A DNA stretch of 64,000 nt from Pantoea sp. (lineage in GTDB: Bacteria > Pseudomonadota > Gammaproteobacteria > Enterobacterales > Enterobacteriaceae), in the NCBI RefSeq assembly GCF_028283705.1, contig NZ_JAPWKD010000034.1, positions 496,001 through 560,000 of the forward strand, written 5' to 3'. The notes under the pieces were generated by a model that was not told the origin of the DNA, searched no databases, and worked only from the letters and a program-made list of their open reading frames with translations. The first letter of the stretch is position 1; the number at the start of each line of letters is the position of its first letter. The position numbers and the translations under genes are program-made. This document shows positions 15,979-24,579 of the stretch, in pieces.

Positions 15979-18213
15979 ATGGTTGCGGTTAGAAGTGCGC
16001 ATTTGAATACGGCAGGGGAATTTGCCCTCGACCAGTGGATTGCCAGTTTAGGTATTGCTAACCCGCAATCCTGTCAGCGTCTGGCTGACACCTGGCGCTA
16101 CTGTGAAGCCGAAACGCACGACCATCCTGAACAGGCTCTGCTGCTGTGGCGCGGTATTGAGATGGTAGAAATCCTCACCATGCTCAGTATGGATATCGAC
16201 AGCCTGCGCGCCGCGCTGATCTTCCCGCTCGCCAATGCGGATGTGGTCAGCGAAGAGGAGCTGGAGCAGACCGTCGGTAAAGGTATCGTCTCGCTGGTGC
16301 ATGGCGTGCGCGATATGGATGCGATTCGTCAGCTGAAAGCGATCCACAACGATTCGATGGCTTCCGAGCAGGTCGATAACGTGCGCCGCATGTTGCTGGC
16401 GATGGTGGAAGATTTCCGCTGCGTGGTCATCAAACTGGCAGAACGTATCGCGCATCTGCGTGAAATGAAGGATGCCCCTGAAGACGAACGCGTGCTGGCG
16501 GCCAAAGAGAGCACCAACATCTACGCGCCACTCGCCAACCGTCTCGGTATCGGCCAGCTCAAGTGGGAACTGGAGGATTACTGTTTCCGCTATCTCCATC
16601 CTGATGAATACAAACGTATCGCTAAGCTGCTGCATGAGCGGCGTATCGATCGCGAACAATACATCGAAAATTTCGTCGATAACCTGCGCAAAGAGATGCA
16701 GAAAGAGGGTGTGCGTGCCGAGGTGTATGGTCGCCCGAAACATATCTATAGCATCTGGCGCAAGATGCAGAAAAAATCGCTGGCGTTCGATGAGTTGTTC
16801 GATGTGCGAGCAGTGCGCATCGTGGCGGAACGCTTGCAGGATTGCTATGGCGCGCTGGGTACGGTGCATACCCTGTATCGCCACCTGCCGAGTGAGTTCG
16901 ACGACTACGTTGCCAACCCGAAACCTAACGGTTATCAGTCCATCCATACCGTGGTGCTGGGGCCACAGGGCAAAACGGTTGAAATCCAGATCCGTACCCG
17001 GCAGATGCATGAAGATGCTGAGCTGGGCGTGGCGGCGCACTGGAAATACAAAGAAGGCCCAACCAGCAGCAACGCGCGTGGTGCGGCAGGTCATGAAGAA
17101 CGTATTGCCTGGCTGCGTAAGCTGATCACCTGGCAGGAAGAGATGTCAGATTCTGGCGAAATGCTGGAAGAGGTGCGTAGCCAGGTGTTTGACGACCGGG
17201 TTTACGTGTTTACCCCGAAGGGCGACGTGGTGGATTTGCCTGCGGGTTCAACGCCGCTCGATTTTGCTTACCACATCCACAGCGATATTGGTCACCGCTG
17301 CATCGGTGCCAAAATTGGTGGCCGTATCGTCCCGTTCACCTATCAGTTGCAGATGGGCGACCAGGTTGAGGTCATCACCCAGAAGCAGCCGAACCCCAGC
17401 CGTGACTGGCTGAACCCGAATCTCGGCTATATCACCACCAGCCGTGGTCGTTCGAAGATACATAACTGGTTCCGTAAACAGGATCGCGACAAGAATATTA
17501 TCGCCGGTCGTCAGATTCTGGATACTGAGCTGACTCAGCTGGATATCAGCCTGCGTGAGGCGGAGAAGCTGCTGCTGCCGCGCTATAACGTCACATCGCT
17601 GGATGAACTGCTGGCGGCGATTGGCGGCGGTGATATTCGTCTCAACCAGATGGTCAACTTCCTGCAAGGCAAGCTCAACAAACCGAGTGCCGAAGAGGAA
17701 GACCGCGAAGCGCTGCGTCAGCTGACGCAAAAATCGCACACGCCATCGTCGGCGCGCAAAGAGAGTGGCCGTGTAGTGGTGGAAGGGGTCGGTAACCTGT
17801 TGCACCACATCGCCCGCTGCTGTCAGCCGATTCCGGGTGACGATATCGTCGGCTTTATCACCCAGGGGCGCGGCATCTCGATTCACCGCGCCGATTGTGA
17901 CCAACTGGCGGAGCTGATTTCCCATGCGCCGGAACGTATTGTTGATGCGGTGTGGGGGGAGAGCTACTCCAGCGGTTATTCGCTGGTGGTACGTGTGACG
18001 GCTAACGACCGTAGCGGCCTGCTGCGCGATATCACCACCATCCTGGCGAATGAGAAGGTCAACGTCCTCGGCGTCTCCAGCCGCAGCGATACCCGTAAAC
18101 AGCTGGCCACCATCGATATGGATATCGAGATTTACAACCAGCAGGTGCTGGGCCGCGTGCTTGCCCGACTGAATCAGGTGCCCGATATTATCGACGCGCG
18201 CCGTTTGCATTAA
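15979..18213 (+). CDS. relA: ribosome-associated (p)ppGpp synthetase RelA
   Basis: RelA makes pppGpp/ppGpp when uncharged tRNA occupies the ribosomal A site. The 744-residue protein has the same length as E. coli RelA. It contains a degenerate hydrolase region lacking the HD pair (about 1-200), and the synthetase with GRPKHIYSIWRKMQKK and the RelA-type EFDD motif (306-309), in place of the RFKD seen in SpoT. A TGS domain (VYVFTPKGDVVDLPAGSTPLDFAY region), a zinc-finger-like block with ARCCQPIPGD, and a C-terminal ACT/RRM domain follow. The ATG at 15979 has an AGGAGAGG site and matches the family start. No mazEF genes follow. Confidence 0.97.
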   Translation: MVAVRSAHLNTAGEFALDQWIASLGIANPQSCQRLADTWRYCEAETHDHPEQALLLWRGIEMVEILTMLSMDIDSLRAALIFPLANADVVSEEELEQTVGKGIVSLVHGVRDMDAIRQLKAIHNDSMASEQVDNVRRMLLAMVEDFRCVVIKLAERIAHLREMKDAPEDERVLAAKESTNIYAPLANRLGIGQLKWELEDYCFRYLHPDEYKRIAKLLHERRIDREQYIENFVDNLRKEMQKEGVRAEVYGRPKHIYSIWRKMQKKSLAFDELFDVRAVRIVAERLQDCYGALGTVHTLYRHLPSEFDDYVANPKPNGYQSIHTVVLGPQGKTVEIQIRTRQMHEDAELGVAAHWKYKEGPTSSNARGAAGHEERIAWLRKLITWQEEMSDSGEMLEEVRSQVFDDRVYVFTPKGDVVDLPAGSTPLDFAYHIHSDIGHRCIGAKIGGRIVPFTYQLQMGDQVEVITQKQPNPSRDWLNPNLGYITTSRGRSKIHNWFRKQDRDKNIIAGRQILDTELTQLDISLREAEKLLLPRYNVTSLDELLAAIGGGDIRLNQMVNFLQGKLNKPSAEEEDREALRQLTQKSHTPSSARKESGRVVVEGVGNLLHHIARCCQPIPGDDIVGFITQGRGISIHRADCDQLAELISHAPERIVDAVWGESYSSGYSLVVRVTANDRSGLLRDITTILANEKVNVLGVSSRSDTRKQLATIDMDIEIYNQQVLGRVLARLNQVPDIIDARRLH

Positions 18214-18229
18214 ACACCATGCACCAACC

Positions 18230-18257
18230 GTAGCGGTGCGATTTATCGCGCCGCTAC
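18230..18257. repeat. palindromic repeat, copy 1
   Basis: GTAGCGGTGCGAT (18230-18242) and ATCGCGCCGCTAC (18245-18257) pair over 13 bp with a single G-T wobble and a TT centre. The same core GTAGCGGCGCGATAAATCGCG occurs as a much longer palindrome at 28851-28911, so this is a small dispersed intergenic repeat family. It occupies the relA-mazG gap, where E. coli has mazEF. Confidence 0.8.
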
Positions 18258-18285
18258 AAATCGTTATTCCCCAAAGGACCTGCCA

Positions 18286-19077
18286 ATGACATCTATCCAA
18301 CGTCTGCTCACCATCATGCAAACCCTGCGCGATCCGCAGCGTGGTTGCCCGTGGGATCGGCAGCAAACTTTCGCCTCCATCGCCCCTTATACGCTGGAAG
18401 AGACGTATGAAGTGATTGATGCCATCCAGCGCGAAGATTTTGATGATCTGCGCGGGGAACTGGGTGATCTGCTGTTCCAGGTGGTGTTTTACGCGCAGAT
18501 GGCCAATGAGCAGCAGCGTTTCAACTTCGATGACATCTGCAACGCCATCAGCGACAAACTTGAACGCCGTCACCCGCATATCTTCGGCGATACGCAGGTC
18601 GATGATGCACAGCAGGTGATTAAAAACTGGGAAGCCATCAAACAACATGAGCGGGCGGAAAAAGCGCAGCATTCGGCATTGGATGACATCCCCAAAGCGT
18701 TGCCTGCGTTAATGCGCGCGCACAAAATCCAGAAACGTTGCAGCAATGTCGGGTTCGACTGGAATAGCCTCGGTCCGGTGCTGGATAAAGTGCATGAAGA
18801 AATTGATGAAGTGATGCACGAAGCGCAGCAGGCGGTGATCGATAACGACAAGCTGGAAGAGGAAATCGGCGATTTGTTATTCGCCACGGTCAATCTTTCA
18901 CGTCATCTCGGCAGCAAAGCCGAGGTCGCGTTGCAAAAGGCCAATGACAAATTTGAACGTCGTTTTCGCCAGGTGGAAGGGCTGATTGCCGCGCAGGGGC
19001 TGGTGATGAGCGATGCCACCCTTGAGCAGATGGAAGAGGCCTGGCAGCAGGTTAAAGTCAGTGAGAACAAGCAGTAA
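18286..19077 (+). CDS. mazG: nucleoside triphosphate pyrophosphohydrolase MazG
   Basis: MazG hydrolyses (d)NTPs to monophosphates and pyrophosphate, and in E. coli it lowers ppGpp levels during starvation. The 263-residue protein is a tandem repeat of two MazG domains. The first carries LEETYEVIDAI and LRGELGDLLFQVVFY; the second carries HEEIDEVMHEA and LEEEIGDLLFATVNLSRH. The acidic EExx(E/D) metal-binding clusters are intact in both. It starts 72 bp after relA behind an AAAGGA site. It lies next to relA without the mazEF toxin-antitoxin pair that separates them in E. coli. Confidence 0.95.
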   Translation: MTSIQRLLTIMQTLRDPQRGCPWDRQQTFASIAPYTLEETYEVIDAIQREDFDDLRGELGDLLFQVVFYAQMANEQQRFNFDDICNAISDKLERRHPHIFGDTQVDDAQQVIKNWEAIKQHERAEKAQHSALDDIPKALPALMRAHKIQKRCSNVGFDWNSLGPVLDKVHEEIDEVMHEAQQAVIDNDKLEEEIGDLLFATVNLSRHLGSKAEVALQKANDKFERRFRQVEGLIAAQGLVMSDATLEQMEEAWQQVKVSENKQ

Positions 19078-19247
19078 CGTATCGCAGGCGATTTGTTGAT
19101 TATTCCAGCGCTGCGCATAAAATCGCCGCTTGAGCTTACTCGATTCAGCTGAGCGGCAACTTTGTGACGTGCGTCAACATTTCCCCCCTGGCTATCCGCT
19201 ATGTTATTCGCTGCACTGCGCAGGAGGAGAGGGTGGTGATTGATCAA

Positions 19248-19276
19248 TTGTGGCAGGTGACGACTTCAGGTATACT
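19248..19276 (+). promoter_or_regulatory. putative pyrG promoter
   Basis: TTGTGG (19248-19253) and TATACT (19271-19276) are separated by 17 bp, giving a plausible sigma-70 promoter with a start near 19283 and a leader of about 48 nt. The 253-bp mazG-pyrG gap holds no gene. Confidence 0.5.
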
Positions 19277-19330
19277 GTTTTCCCGTCCTGGTTATTCCAT
19301 CGTCTTTAAACCTAAACTCTCAGGTTCAGC

Positions 19331-20968
19331 ATGACAACGAACTATATTTTTGTGACCGGCGGGGTCGTTTCCTCTCTGGGGAAAGGCATTGCCGCAGCCT
19401 CCCTCGCAGCCATCCTTGAAGCACGTGGTCTGAATGTGACCATCATGAAACTCGATCCGTACATCAACGTCGATCCGGGTACCATGAGCCCCACTCAGCA
19501 CGGTGAAGTTTTCGTCACCGACGACGGGGCCGAAACCGATCTGGATTTAGGTCACTACGAGCGCTTCATCCGTACCAAAATGACGCGCCGCAACAACTTT
19601 ACTACCGGCCGTATTTACTCAGAAGTGCTGCGCAAAGAGCGTCGTGGCGACTATCTGGGTGCGACCATTCAGGTTATCCCGCACATCACCAACGCTATCA
19701 AAGAACGCATCATTGAAGGTGGCGAAGGCCACGATGTGGTTCTGGTGGAAATCGGCGGCACCGTGGGGGATATCGAGTCCCTGCCGTTCCTCGAAGCGAT
19801 TCGCCAGATGGCGGTCGATGTGGGCCGTGAACACACTATGTATATGCACCTGACGCTGGTGCCGTACATGGCTGCCGCAGGCGAAGTGAAAACCAAGCCG
19901 ACACAACACTCGGTCAAAGAACTGCTGTCCATCGGGATTCAGCCAGATGTGCTGATCTGCCGTTCTGACCGCGCTGTACCGGCCAACGAACGCGCCAAAA
20001 TTGCGCTGTTCTGTAACGTTCCGGAAAAAGCGGTTATTTCCCTGAAAGATGTTGATTCCATCTACAAAATTCCGGGCCTGCTGAAATCGCAGGGTCTGGA
20101 TGACTACATCTGTAAACGCTTCAACCTGAATGCTCCGGAAGCCAACCTGGCCGAGTGGGAGCAGGTGATTTATGAAGAAGCGAATCCGGGCGGCGAAGTG
20201 ACCATCGGTATGGTCGGCAAATATGTCGAGCTGCCGGATGCGTACAAATCCGTGATTGAAGCCCTGAAACACGGTGGTCTGAAAAATCGTGTCACCGTTA
20301 ATATCAAGCTGATCGATTCGCAGGATGTTGAAACCCGTGGTGTCGAATTACTGAAAGATCTGGATGCTATTCTGATTCCGGGTGGCTTTGGCTACCGTGG
20401 CGTGGAAGGCAAACTGATGACCGCGCAATACGCGCGTGAAAACAACGTGCCTTACCTCGGCATCTGCCTGGGAATGCAGGTTGCACTGATGGAATTTGCC
20501 CGCAACGTGGCGGGAATGGCTGGCGCCAACTCAACTGAATTTGTGCCAGACTGTAAGTACCCGGTGGTTGCGCTGATCACCGAATGGCGTGACGAAGAAG
20601 GCAACGTCGAAGTGCGTAGCGAGCAGAGCGATCTGGGCGGCACCATGCGTCTGGGTAGCCAGCAGTGCCAGCTTACGCCGGAAAGCAAAGTACGCCAGAT
20701 GTACGGCTCAGACGTGATCACTGAACGTCACCGCCACCGTTATGAAGTAAACAATATGCTGTTGAAGCAGATTGAAGCGGCGGGTCTGCGCATTGCAGGC
20801 CGTTCCGGTGACGATCAACTGGTCGAAATCATTGAGATTCCAAACCATCCGTGGTTTGTGGCCTGTCAGTTCCACCCGGAATTCACGTCGACCCCGCGCG
20901 ATGGTCATCCGTTGTTCGCTGGCTTTGTTAAAGCGGCGCAGGAGTACCAGAAGCGGTTAGCGAAGTAA
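19331..20968 (+). CDS. pyrG: CTP synthase
   Basis: Converts UTP to CTP using ATP and glutamine, the last step of pyrimidine nucleotide synthesis. The 545-residue protein has the N-terminal synthetase domain (about 1-265) with the P-loop-like VTGGVVSSLGKG near the start, and the class I glutamine amidotransferase domain. The catalytic triad is Cys379 (GICLGMQ), His515 and Glu517 (FHPEF), numbered exactly as in E. coli. It is followed by a GC hairpin and eno, the conserved enterobacterial order. Confidence 0.98.
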   Translation: MTTNYIFVTGGVVSSLGKGIAAASLAAILEARGLNVTIMKLDPYINVDPGTMSPTQHGEVFVTDDGAETDLDLGHYERFIRTKMTRRNNFTTGRIYSEVLRKERRGDYLGATIQVIPHITNAIKERIIEGGEGHDVVLVEIGGTVGDIESLPFLEAIRQMAVDVGREHTMYMHLTLVPYMAAAGEVKTKPTQHSVKELLSIGIQPDVLICRSDRAVPANERAKIALFCNVPEKAVISLKDVDSIYKIPGLLKSQGLDDYICKRFNLNAPEANLAEWEQVIYEEANPGGEVTIGMVGKYVELPDAYKSVIEALKHGGLKNRVTVNIKLIDSQDVETRGVELLKDLDAILIPGGFGYRGVEGKLMTAQYARENNVPYLGICLGMQVALMEFARNVAGMAGANSTEFVPDCKYPVVALITEWRDEEGNVEVRSEQSDLGGTMRLGSQQCQLTPESKVRQMYGSDVITERHRHRYEVNNMLLKQIEAAGLRIAGRSGDDQLVEIIEIPNHPWFVACQFHPEFTSTPRDGHPLFAGFVKAAQEYQKRLAK

Positions 20969-20981
20969 GTTTCACGAGCAG

Positions 20982-21008
20982 CGCGCGAAGTTTCGCGCGT
21001 TGTTTGTC
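20982..21008 (+). terminator. hairpin between pyrG and eno
   Basis: CGCGCGAA (20982-20989) and TTCGCGCG (20992-20999) form a perfect 8-bp stem followed by TTGTTTGTCTT. It looks like a partial terminator between pyrG and eno, so some read-through into eno is likely. Confidence 0.55.
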
Positions 21009-21042
21009 TTAGGATTGACTAACTTGTACTGAGGAAAATCGA

Positions 21043-22341
21043 ATGTCCAAAATCGTAAAAGTCATCGGTCGCGAAATTATCGACTCCCGTGGCAACCCGA
21101 CTGTAGAAGCAGAAGTGCATCTGGAAGGTGGTTTCGTTGGTCTGGCTGCTGCGCCGTCAGGTGCATCAACCGGTTCTCGCGAAGCTCTGGAGCTGCGTGA
21201 CGGTGACAAATCTCGTTTCCTGGGCAAAGGCGTAACCAAAGCGGTTGCGGCGGTTAACGGTCCGATCGCTGACGCGGTAAAAGGCAAAGATGCCAAAGAC
21301 CAGGCGAACATCGATAAGATCATGATCGAGCTGGACGGTACTGAGAACAAATCCAACTTCGGTGCAAACGCCATTCTGGCCGTTTCTCTGGCTGCGGCTA
21401 AAGCTGCTGCTGCTTCTAAAGGTCAGCCGCTGTATGAGCATATCGCTGAACTGAACGGCACCCCGGGCAAATATTCTATGCCGCTGCCGATGATGAACAT
21501 CATCAACGGTGGTGAGCACGCTGACAACAACGTCGACATCCAGGAATTCATGATTCAGCCGGTTGGCGCGAAAACTGTTAAAGAAGCCATCCGTATGGGT
21601 TCTGAAGTTTTCCATCACCTGGCAAAAGTGCTGAAAAGCAAAGGCATGAACACTGCAGTGGGTGACGAAGGTGGCTACGCGCCGAACCTGGGTTCTAACG
21701 CCGAAGCACTGGCCGTTATCGCTGAAGCGGTAAAAGCAGCAGGCTACGAACTGGGCAAAGACATCACCCTGGCGATGGACTGCGCAGCGTCTGAATTCTA
21801 CAAAGACGGCAAATACGTGCTGGCGGGTGAAGGCGGTAAAGCGTTCACTTCTGAAGAATTCACTCATTTCCTGGAAGATCTGACCAAACAGTACCCGATC
21901 GTGTCTATCGAAGACGGTCTGGACGAGTCTGACTGGGCGGGCTTCGCTTACCAGACCAAAGTGCTGGGCGACAAAATCCAGCTGGTAGGTGACGATCTGT
22001 TCGTAACCAACACCAAGATCCTGAAAGAAGGTATCGATAAAGGTATCGCTAACTCCATCCTGATCAAATTCAACCAGATCGGTTCACTGACCGAAACACT
22101 GGCTGCTATCAAGATGGCGAAAGACGCTGGCTACACCGCGGTGATCTCACACCGTTCAGGTGAAACCGAAGATGCGACCATCGCTGACCTGGCGGTAGGT
22201 ACTGCGGCTGGCCAGATCAAAACCGGTTCTATGAGCCGTTCTGACCGCGTTGCCAAGTACAACCAGCTGATTCGTATTGAAGAAGCACTGGGCGCGAAAG
22301 CACCTTTCAATGGTCTGAAAGAAGTGAAAGGCCAGGCTTAA
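21043..22341 (+). CDS. eno: enolase
   Basis: Converts 2-phosphoglycerate to phosphoenolpyruvate; in enterobacteria it is also a degradosome component bound to RNase E. The 432-residue protein has the family N-terminus (IVKVIGREIIDSRGNPTVEAEV), the catalytic base Lys342 (counting Met) in ILIKFNQIGS, and the SHRSGETED block. Codon use is strongly biased, as expected for a highly expressed gene. The product of the gar pathway (2-phosphoglycerate from GarK) is the substrate of this enzyme. Confidence 0.98.
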   Translation: MSKIVKVIGREIIDSRGNPTVEAEVHLEGGFVGLAAAPSGASTGSREALELRDGDKSRFLGKGVTKAVAAVNGPIADAVKGKDAKDQANIDKIMIELDGTENKSNFGANAILAVSLAAAKAAAASKGQPLYEHIAELNGTPGKYSMPLPMMNIINGGEHADNNVDIQEFMIQPVGAKTVKEAIRMGSEVFHHLAKVLKSKGMNTAVGDEGGYAPNLGSNAEALAVIAEAVKAAGYELGKDITLAMDCAASEFYKDGKYVLAGEGGKAFTSEEFTHFLEDLTKQYPIVSIEDGLDESDWAGFAYQTKVLGDKIQLVGDDLFVTNTKILKEGIDKGIANSILIKFNQIGSLTETLAAIKMAKDAGYTAVISHRSGETEDATIADLAVGTAAGQIKTGSMSRSDRVAKYNQLIRIEEALGAKAPFNGLKEVKGQA

Positions 22342-22382
22342 TCGCCTGCTGATGCTGCCGTAAGGCGGTATCGCCCGATGTG

Positions 22383-22407
22383 AAGCCCCGCCTTGTGCGG
22401 GGCTTTT
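22383..22407 (+). terminator. eno intrinsic terminator
   Basis: AAGCCCCGC (22383-22391) and GCGGGGCTT (22397-22405) form a perfect 9-bp GC-rich stem with a five-base loop, followed by TT and a later T5 run. Confidence 0.85.
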
Positions 22408-22489
22408 GCATTTTTGGCGTAAAGCCGCTGTTGTTACCGGTGACAGATCTGCCATAATCTGCGCCTTGAAATGATGAAGTGAGTAAAAA

Positions 22490-23161
22490 ATGTTCTACCC
22501 GATTAACGAAATGTTCCAGACGCTGCAGGGCGAAGGTTTTTACACGGGCGTTCCGGCACTGTTCATCCGCTTGCAGGGATGTCCGGTGGGTTGTAGCTGG
22601 TGTGATACCAAACATACCTGGGAAAAGCTGGCAGATCGGGAGACCTCGCTCGGTGACATTCTGGTCAAAACTGTTGAAAGCGATGCCTGGGGCAACGCCG
22701 ATGCTGCGATGCTGATTGAGAGCATTCAGCGTCAGGGCTGGACCGCGCGCCATGTAGTGATCACCGGTGGTGAACCGGCCATTTACGATTTACGCCCTCT
22801 GACCAGCGCACTGGAAGCGGCGGGTTTTCAGTGCCAGATTGAAACCAGCGGCACCCATGAAATTCGCTGCACTGACACCACCTGGGTGACGGTTTCACCG
22901 AAAGTGAATATGCGCGGTGGTTACGATGTGCTGCCGCAGGCGTTAGTGCGGGCGGATGAGATCAAACATCCGGTAGCGCGCGAACGTGATGTTGAAGCGC
23001 TGGATGCGCTGCTGGCAGGCTTGCACGACGAGAAAAAGCGCATCATTGCGCTACAGCCGATCAGCCGTGGTGATGCGGCGACCAAACTGTGCATCGAAAC
23101 CTGTATTGCCCGTAACTGGCGCTTGTCGATGCAGACGCACAAATATCTCAATATCGCCTGA
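22490..23161 (+). CDS. queE: 7-carboxy-7-deazaguanine synthase QueE
   Basis: Radical-SAM ring contraction of 6-carboxytetrahydropterin to 7-carboxy-7-deazaguanine in queuosine biosynthesis. The 223-residue protein has the family cluster motif C-x3-C-x2-C at Cys31, Cys35 and Cys38, with the substrate and Mg blocks TLQGEG (11-16), VVITGGEP and QIETSGT. Its substrate is made by QueD, encoded about 760 bp away on the other strand. Same position after eno as in E. coli. Confidence 0.96.
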   Translation: MFYPINEMFQTLQGEGFYTGVPALFIRLQGCPVGCSWCDTKHTWEKLADRETSLGDILVKTVESDAWGNADAAMLIESIQRQGWTARHVVITGGEPAIYDLRPLTSALEAAGFQCQIETSGTHEIRCTDTTWVTVSPKVNMRGGYDVLPQALVRADEIKHPVARERDVEALDALLAGLHDEKKRIIALQPISRGDAATKLCIETCIARNWRLSMQTHKYLNIA

Positions 23162-23167
23162 TAAATC

Positions 23168-23187
23168 AGGGCGGCCACGGCCGCCCT
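23168..23187. repeat. inverted repeat between convergent queE and pyrophosphatase gene
   Basis: AGGGCGGCC (23168-23176) and GGCCGCCCT (23179-23187) form a perfect 9-bp GC-rich stem in the 31-bp gap between convergent genes. Flanking T runs are poor on both sides, so it is at best a weak bidirectional terminator. Confidence 0.6.
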
Positions 23188-23192
23188 CGTCG

Positions 23193-23792
23193 TTACTGCT
23201 TCGCCTGATACGCGTCAAAAGCCTGCTTAATTTCTGCTTTCGCTGCCGCCGCATCCTGGAAACCATTCAACTCCACTTTCTTACGACCATCCGGCAGTTG
23301 TTTGTAGACACGAAAAAACGCCTGCAAACGTTCCTGCTCGATCTTCGGCAGATCGTTCATCGTCTTGATATCGTCATAGGTGGGATCGATTTTGCTGGCG
23401 GGCACCGCGACGATCTTATCGTCCACTTCGCCACCATCGATCATCTTCAGCACGCCAATCGGGCGCAGCTTAATCAACGTACCCGGTTGCAGCGGGGCAC
23501 GGCTATAGAAAATGACATCCAGCGGATCACCATCGCCACCCAGCGATTGAGTCAGCGAACCGTAGTTGGCCGGGTAAGCCACCGGCATCGACTGAAAACG
23601 GTCGGCGACGATAAAGCCGGTTTTCGCGTCGGTTTCATACTTGATATTGCCACCCGCCGGGATTTCCGTGACGGCATAAAACTCATCCGGCACGTTTTTC
23701 GGCTGCGGGAAATCAAGCACGTTTTGCGCCTGAACGGCGGCAGAGGCGGAAATAAAAACAGCAATCAGGGAAAGGCGTTTCACCAGGTTCAT
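23193..23792 (-). CDS. predicted exported inorganic pyrophosphatase (family I)
   Basis: A 199-residue family I soluble pyrophosphatase, hydrolysing PPi to phosphate. The active-site signature DGDPLDV is at 87-93, with KYETD (51-55), YPANYGS (73-79) and DDIKTMNDLP blocks. Unlike the cytosolic E. coli Ppa (176 residues), it begins with a clear Sec signal peptide: a positive start MNLVKR, a hydrophobic core, and an AQA-type site after Ala22. It is therefore predicted to be periplasmic. It lies downstream of queD on the same strand with its own gap of 132 bp and a likely terminator between, so it probably has its own promoter. This is probably an accessory paralogue in addition to a housekeeping ppa elsewhere; that is inference. 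Confidence 0.88.
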   Translation of the reverse strand: MNLVKRLSLIAVFISASAAVQAQNVLDFPQPKNVPDEFYAVTEIPAGGNIKYETDAKTGFIVADRFQSMPVAYPANYGSLTQSLGGDGDPLDVIFYSRAPLQPGTLIKLRPIGVLKMIDGGEVDDKIVAVPASKIDPTYDDIKTMNDLPKIEQERLQAFFRVYKQLPDGRKKVELNGFQDAAAAKAEIKQAFDAYQAKQ

Positions 23793-23883
23793 TGTTGATT
23801 CTCTTGATCTTTAATGAAGGAGACAACAACGTAGGGGGAGTTGATGACAACCAGATGACCTGAGTGTAAAGAAGCGTAGGGCA

Positions 23884-23911
23884 GAAAACTCAGGCTGCAC
23901 GGGAGCAGCCC
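23884..23911 (-). terminator. putative queD terminator
   Basis: Read on the minus strand, a 6-bp stem GGCTGC/GCAGCC (23893-23898 with 23905-23910) is followed by TGAGTTTTCTGC. It lies just past the queD stop codon and would separate queD from the downstream pyrophosphatase gene. Confidence 0.5.
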
Positions 23912-23924
23912 GGGAACACAACAA

Positions 23925-24284
23925 CTATCCGCGGTAGACGCAGCCTGCGGTGCAGGTTTCTTTGATCATCACCGCACTGAGTTCTGGCAGGATCGGCTTC
24001 ATCTCGTCCCAAATCCATTTTGCCAGCACTTCGCTGGTGGGATTAGAGAGTCCCGGGATGTCATTCAGATAATGATGATCGAGACGATCGTAAATCGGCG
24101 CAAACGCCGCTTTCAGTTCTGCAAAATCCATAACCCAACCGGTATAAGCATCCACTTCACCGGTAATTTCCAGCCGCACCAGAAAGGAGTGGCCGTGCAG
24201 ACGACCGCATTTGTGCCCTTCAGGCACGTGAGGTAAGCGGTGCGCCGCTTCAAACTGGAACTCTTTAAACAACGTGGTAGACAT
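23925..24284 (-). CDS. queD: 6-carboxy-5,6,7,8-tetrahydropterin synthase QueD
   Basis: Converts dihydroneopterin triphosphate to 6-carboxytetrahydropterin, the substrate of QueE in queuosine synthesis. The 119-residue protein belongs to the PTPS fold family. The zinc ligands are His15, His30 and His32, the catalytic Cys is Cys26 in the GHKCGRLHGHSF block, and the DHHYLND and ETCTAGCVYRG segments are present. It is divergent from cysJ, as in E. coli. Confidence 0.96.
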   Translation of the reverse strand: MSTTLFKEFQFEAAHRLPHVPEGHKCGRLHGHSFLVRLEITGEVDAYTGWVMDFAELKAAFAPIYDRLDHHYLNDIPGLSNPTSEVLAKWIWDEMKPILPELSAVMIKETCTAGCVYRG

Positions 24285-24579
24285 AATGGCCTCAACATAA
24301 AAACCGCTGAAGTCTACCTGAAATGCAGATTTTTAGCATCCGTTACCGATGAACAGGGCATTTTACGCACTTAACCCAATCAGGCTGAAAATTAACTTAT
24401 TGAATATACATTGCTTTATTTACCACTTTTGCTGGTTAGCATTACCCGAAAAACCACTTAGTCGTTTTGGTTATTTATTATGTCGAAGGTGTATTTAATC
24501 GTTAATATACGGGCCGGTAACCTACTCACTCTTCCGCCATTTTACGGTCCGGACTTCTGATACTGGAATTTTTAACGCG
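24285..24579. promoter_or_regulatory. queD / cysJ intergenic region with likely cysJIH promoter
   Basis: A 295-bp A/T-rich divergent gap. A TATTAT hexamer at 24476-24481 is a candidate -10 box for cysJIH, without a recognisable -35 box. That fits CysB-activated promoters, but I could not define the CysB site by eye. No gene is visible. Confidence 0.3.

Noticed and set aside
17248..18672. A 474-codon minus-strand frame across relA and mazG
   Set aside because: It spans two genes and an intergenic repeat on the other strand, has no recognisable domain, and both overlapped genes are certain.
19078..19330. Riboswitch or pyrimidine attenuator before pyrG
   Set aside because: The leader after the likely promoter is only about 48 nt and shows no terminator hairpin.
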